From: Lomentospora prolificans
Taxonomy: Eukaryota; Ascomycota; Sordariomycetes; Microascales; Microascaceae
Reading direction: 5' to 3'
Assembly (NCBI GenBank): GCA_029532625.1
Contig: JARFXM010000007.1
Location: 744,001-808,000, forward strand
DNA length: 64,000 nt
The position numbers and the translations under genes are program-made. Within the stretch, counting starts at the first letter, position 1, and every line of letters begins with the position of its first letter. The notes under the pieces were generated by a model. That model was not told where the DNA came from. It was given only the letters and a program-made list of their open reading frames with translations, and searched no databases. This document shows positions 60,317 to 64,000 of this stretch, piece after piece.

Positions 60317-63300
60317 GTTGAAGGCCTTAGCCTGATAGTTTGGGTCCTTAATAGTAACAGGGTCACAGGGTTATTGTATCTGGCCAGAAGCCGGAAGCAT
60401 CGGAAGAATCGTAATTCATATCAAGATTAACTCTTCGTAGTTACTTCAACTACCTTTTTCGCCCTGAATTCAAGTGTCTTTACAGCGTGACAAATCTTGA
60501 GAGTCGCCTTAGAGCGATATTTAAGCCTTGGAGTAGCAGGTTGCTACTCTTATCCTCTGCGTGTTACCTCCGCGACTCAGCCTTCGATCGGAAGCCCAGG
60601 TAGCCGGCGGATAGGGAAAAGGAAAGGGAAGGAACACATTCATGCAGCCTGACGCTTGTATGCCCTGGTCGAGCAAAAAGTTGAGGGTAAGATGAACGGG
60701 ATGCATTGACAGGAATACAATAGCGTGTTTGGTTCACCGAAAAGTCCTTATCGATACCCGTATACTACTGAGAGTTATTGGATGCCAATAGTAGCGCGCG
60801 TCGCGCAAAGACGACTGGAATATCAAAACTGCGGCGCTAATATGGGCCCGTCAATTGCGTGGGCATTCGGTCAAGTCTTCGAGAACCTGCGCTAACTCCA
60901 CCGCGTACGCTTGGTCCAGAAACATCATATGCATGTGGGCCTGCTCAATTGATGAGGGCGTGCAAGCCAGGCTCGTGATGAGTTATCGGATGTCAGGATC
61001 CACTACGCCAAAGCCGGCACCTATCGTTCCCCCATAAATCTCGTCGATAATAGGGCGACGGGCTGCCCCAACTTTTTTCCCGTTATCCTGCAGTGCCATA
61101 GATCGAAAATCTCTTCCCTTTGGGTCATCGTTTCTTCCTGCAGTAATTGAATCATTATTTTCACCATTTTTGCTACTTTTGTCTAACTTTTGACTTGATC
61201 ACCCACAGTTATAATAAGCCCCGAAACCCATTCGAACCGTTTTTGACCAAAAACAGAAGTATACGTTTCGAAGTAACTACTAGCAGGCATTCGATATCGC
61301 CAAGAACACTGTCGAAGGTGTCAAAAAGAGGCCAATGAAGCGCTGCTGCAATGTCATGTTAATGAGCAATATCGCTTGCCGATTAGAGAGGCCACTTCTG
61401 CCTGTGAGATCCTCCAAACGCTTCGGAAGTTATGTCATGTGTCGGATACGAAACTCTTTAAATAGCTAGAAATACAATGTTACCAAATGTTGAACCGCCC
61501 GGCTCGTGGAAAGCCGTACGACTGATGGGTCCTTGACCTGAAAAGGATCTGGTCAGAAGACTTAGCTATCAACAGATTCGTTACTCGGGCGATAAAAAAA
61601 ACACGCTCCAGACTAGGCAGCCGAGTATTATATGACAATGCGAGAGACCTTTCTATTCTCCGGACTCATGCAAAACTTGCCATCGGAGATAACGATGGAC
61701 GCTTTTAAGGGTTTCATGTAAATGATGGGAGAAAGGACGAGGACCGCACCACATATCACAGCCTTCCTCACGGAACAAGAAGAGCAAAAGATCGATGTGA
61801 AAATGGATCCCGACCAAAGATATTTTGGCCGACCGGCTAACTGAAGCCCTTGCAGGACCGCAACAGCGGAAATGGGCAGCAAACGAAGGGATCAGGAAAA
61901 AGGCTCCTTTTTCTACCTAGCAACCAGTCGACCGTTGAGCAGTAGACCCCGAGCTCCCCTGCCCGGGCTCCCTGTGGGCCCAACTAGTGGCTTTTCACGC
62001 CAACCCCACGACAATGTGCCTAAAAAACGTCTCGAGGTGTGTAATACTACGTATTATTAGTTGCAATAGCCCATCAAAAATACGAACGCATCAATGCCTT
62101 GAATTTGCGGTCTGATGTCGTTGTTACGACAATGGTCTTCAATGGCGAGGTGGGATATCCTGATTTAGCAAAGAGCAGCGACAAGTATCGGCTAGAATTA
62201 TCCGAGCTTATGAGATCCTCCGAATCGACATACACACCCGACAGTCTCATGGTTGGACCTATCATATCCCAGGCCTGGTTCCATGTGCTTTGGTTTTGTG
62301 GGCAAGTCGGATACCGTTCTCAAGCTGAAGGGCAGAAACAAGGCACCTTCATGGGGGGTAAGCACGAGTTTTCTCCCCTAATTGGGATACAATATTTTCC
62401 ATGGCTGGGAAGGATATCATGCTAATAATAAGGGTTGAATCTTCGATAAGATGTGACACACCAGCCAGCGGATAATTGCATTTCCCACCCAAGCGCTGGA
62501 TAGAGTGAAGGGAAGGTGGCATTATAGGATATCCTCTTCTATCCTGGCCAGCCAGGCGTTCGAGAAAAATTTGTGGAGTGGGCCCGCCAGCTAAATCCGG
62601 CAACATGCATATCAGCATCCAGGACAAGATCTGCAATTTCCTCGGTCAAGTCAGCCAATCCCGCCCACTCCCGTGCGCCACAATTCGCGACCCGCAGTTT
62701 CTAGCGCAGTGCCTCCCATGGCGTTTCCAGGGTTCATGGCTGTGATGGTAACGCAAGAGATAAGAGAACTTCAGCTTCTATCGTGCCATGCGTGGGAGGC
62801 ACGAATCCGGAACCCGACATGCGGCCAGATGCTCCCCCATCTCCTCTAGCTTCAAGCATATATTGGCTCGGGAGCCGCCGACACCCACTCCTGGGACTGG
62901 CTCGCTTCCGGTTTTGTCTGGGGAATGCGTCCGAGCTTCTGAAGCCGCAGGACGCTTTCGACCAGATTGGACGCCGGCGATTGCGCTGAATGGAGCGCAG
63001 ATGGCTGTTGTCGATTGCCTATCTCAGGGGCAGCCTCCCTTATCACCGATATCTCTAGTCAATAGCTCTATTTCTGATTTCCTAACGGAACGGGTTATTA
63101 TGCCACATCCAATTTTACATCAGATTGTACGACACGCGACAATAGGGAATTGAAGGCATGTGATGCGCTCAAGATGTTTAGACCACCTCGTAACTACATG
63201 TCATCGGACGAAAGGGTTCGCACTAGTCCTTATCTTGGACTCGGCTCCGTGGGATGCCAAGCCCAGTGGTGGCTTTCATTTTGTGATCTCTTTTTGGTGG

Positions 63301-63763
63301 GTTCGGAGTTACCATGTGGCTGTCACCCCCACAAGCACAACACACGCCAGCAGTACTTGGAGATTTCAACTCTAACCCGATCCACACCCACCTCCGAAGT
63401 CGCCCAACAGCGAAAATAGCTGCGTCTGATGAGACTGGAGCGACTCTTGCCCACGAGCCAATGGGCCTCGGCGAGATAGCCAGCCAGTCCGTCCTTATCT
63501 CTTACCAACCCCACTAATCCGCCCACTGTATCGCCCCAGGAGCCCATTCTCGCACGCGACTTGGGGACCGGGGTGGGTGGGTGAGGCGAGTGCAGAATAA
63601 TTTTTTTTTTTTTCCCCTTCTCTAGTGTGTAATGTATATCGCCCGCGCATATATGCTTCGATGCCCACATCGCGAGCTCTCCAGCTCTTACTCTCTCGCG
63701 TCTCTTCGAGCAGTCTCGAACTGGCCTCGCCTACGTCTTTCTCTTTAACTTCCATCCTCCAAG
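60317..63763. other. Spacer with decayed coding fragments
   Basis: No intact gene is seen. On the minus strand about 60840-60990 reads IEQAHMHMMFLDQAYAVELA followed by QVLEDL. On the plus strand about 61285-61600 a frame broken by only two stops reads EANEALLQCHVNEQYRLPIR, then ILQTLRKLCHVSDTKLF and DLKRIWSEDLAINRF. About 62080-62330 plus reads SDVVVTTMVFNGEVGYPDLA and YRLELSELMRSSESTY. These have natural composition but no family I can name; a mutated transposable element is one possibility. The right end holds the AzgA promoter, with a T12 run at 63600-63612 and a CT-rich leader. Confidence 0.4.
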
Positions 63764-63844
63764 ATGGGCTTCATCGATAACATCAACACCAAGGTCGCCC
63801 AGAGCCCTGTGGGTCGCTGGTTCCGGCTTGAGGGCTCGGGTCAT
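63764..63844 (+). CDS. azgA: AzgA-type purine permease, first exon only (truncated by window)
   Basis: The first exon encodes 27 residues (MGFIDNINTKVAQ, then SPVGRWFRLEGSGH) and ends at a GT donor (GTACGT) at 63845. This N-terminus, with SPVGRWFRLEGSGH, is the typical start of fungal AzgA transporters, which import adenine, guanine and hypoxanthine with protons across the plasma membrane. The rest lies beyond the window, so neither length nor integrity can be judged. A CT-rich leader precedes the ATG. Identification rests on the short N-terminus alone. Confidence 0.75.
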
Positions 63845-64000
63845 GTACGTTTTTTATTTTCTAATTTTTTTTTCCTCCAACTTTTGCGCGCATCACCAAA
63901 ACGTTTTGGTCGTCAATCCTGTTCCCCTCCTCCGCCACCAAGTCCATGTGATGCGCTGCCCTGTGTCCCTTCATTCGTACCTCGCGAAATCTCGCGCGCG
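63845..64000 (+). other. First intron of the AzgA-like gene (continues past the window)
   Basis: From the donor GTACGT at 63845 to the window end the sequence is T- and C-rich. I see no acceptor that clearly continues the permease sequence within the remaining 156 bases. Confidence 0.5.

Noticed and set aside
1..64000. CRISPR arrays, attachment sites, phage or bacterial operon features
   Set aside because: Nothing of this kind is visible. Introns and gene families show a fungal nuclear genome.

Overview
The window is nuclear DNA of a filamentous ascomycete (Pezizomycotina, probably a plant-associated Sordariomycete). The evidence is short GT-AG introns of mostly 54-115 nt in nearly all genes, fungus-specific families (Zn2Cys6 regulator, HET, RTA1, PTH11-like rhodopsin-fold receptor, LaeA-like methyltransferase, GH7 cellobiohydrolase, ENA ATPase), and the absence of operons or ribosome-binding sites. 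I saw no rRNA, tRNA or CRISPR. Gene density is low: twelve apparently complete or near-complete genes, one truncated by the window end, two recognisable pseudogenes, and long spacers, some holding coding relics.

Layout. 1-9.8 kb is almost gene-free, with a 44-bp tandem repeat near 0.95 kb and a 31-nt T run near 5.1 kb. It ends in the pyrimidine-rich leader of a Ser/Pro-rich conserved unknown (9.85-11.6 kb). A decayed LaeA-like methyltransferase lies at 13.3-14.2 kb. An ENA-type P-type ATPase, a sodium/potassium efflux pump, fills 18.5-21.9 kb. From 23 to 39.5 kb three secreted-enzyme genes, all on the minus strand, are spread through AT-richer spacers: a GH7 cellobiohydrolase, a CE15 glucuronoyl esterase and a berberine-bridge-type FAD oxidase. 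Together they would attack cellulose, the lignin-glucuronoxylan ester link and oligosaccharides or phenolics. A PTH11-like seven-helix protein follows at 41.7-43.3 kb, then an alpha/beta-hydrolase pseudogene (45.2-46.3 kb).

The right third is denser: a small hydrophilic unknown, an EBP/EXPERA sterol-isomerase-like protein with all key residues, a Zn2Cys6 regulator, an RTA1 membrane protein, a HET-domain protein, and an eight-exon LaeA-like methyltransferase divergent from HET. The first exon of an AzgA-type purine permease ends the window. EBP-like protein, regulator, RTA1 and methyltransferase could form a small lipid or specialised-metabolism locus, but no backbone synthase is present, so this is inference.

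Most notable: (i) the GH7 gene carries one extra base in a G8 run that throws out its conserved C-terminus, and two of its introns carry extreme homopolymers (T26; A15G28), so either assembly error or a recent lesion; (ii) an EBP-type isomerase with an intact active site in a fungus, where ergosterol synthesis uses the unrelated ERG2 enzyme; (iii) an intact and a decayed LaeA-like methyltransferase in one window. I found nothing I can defend as an entirely new system.
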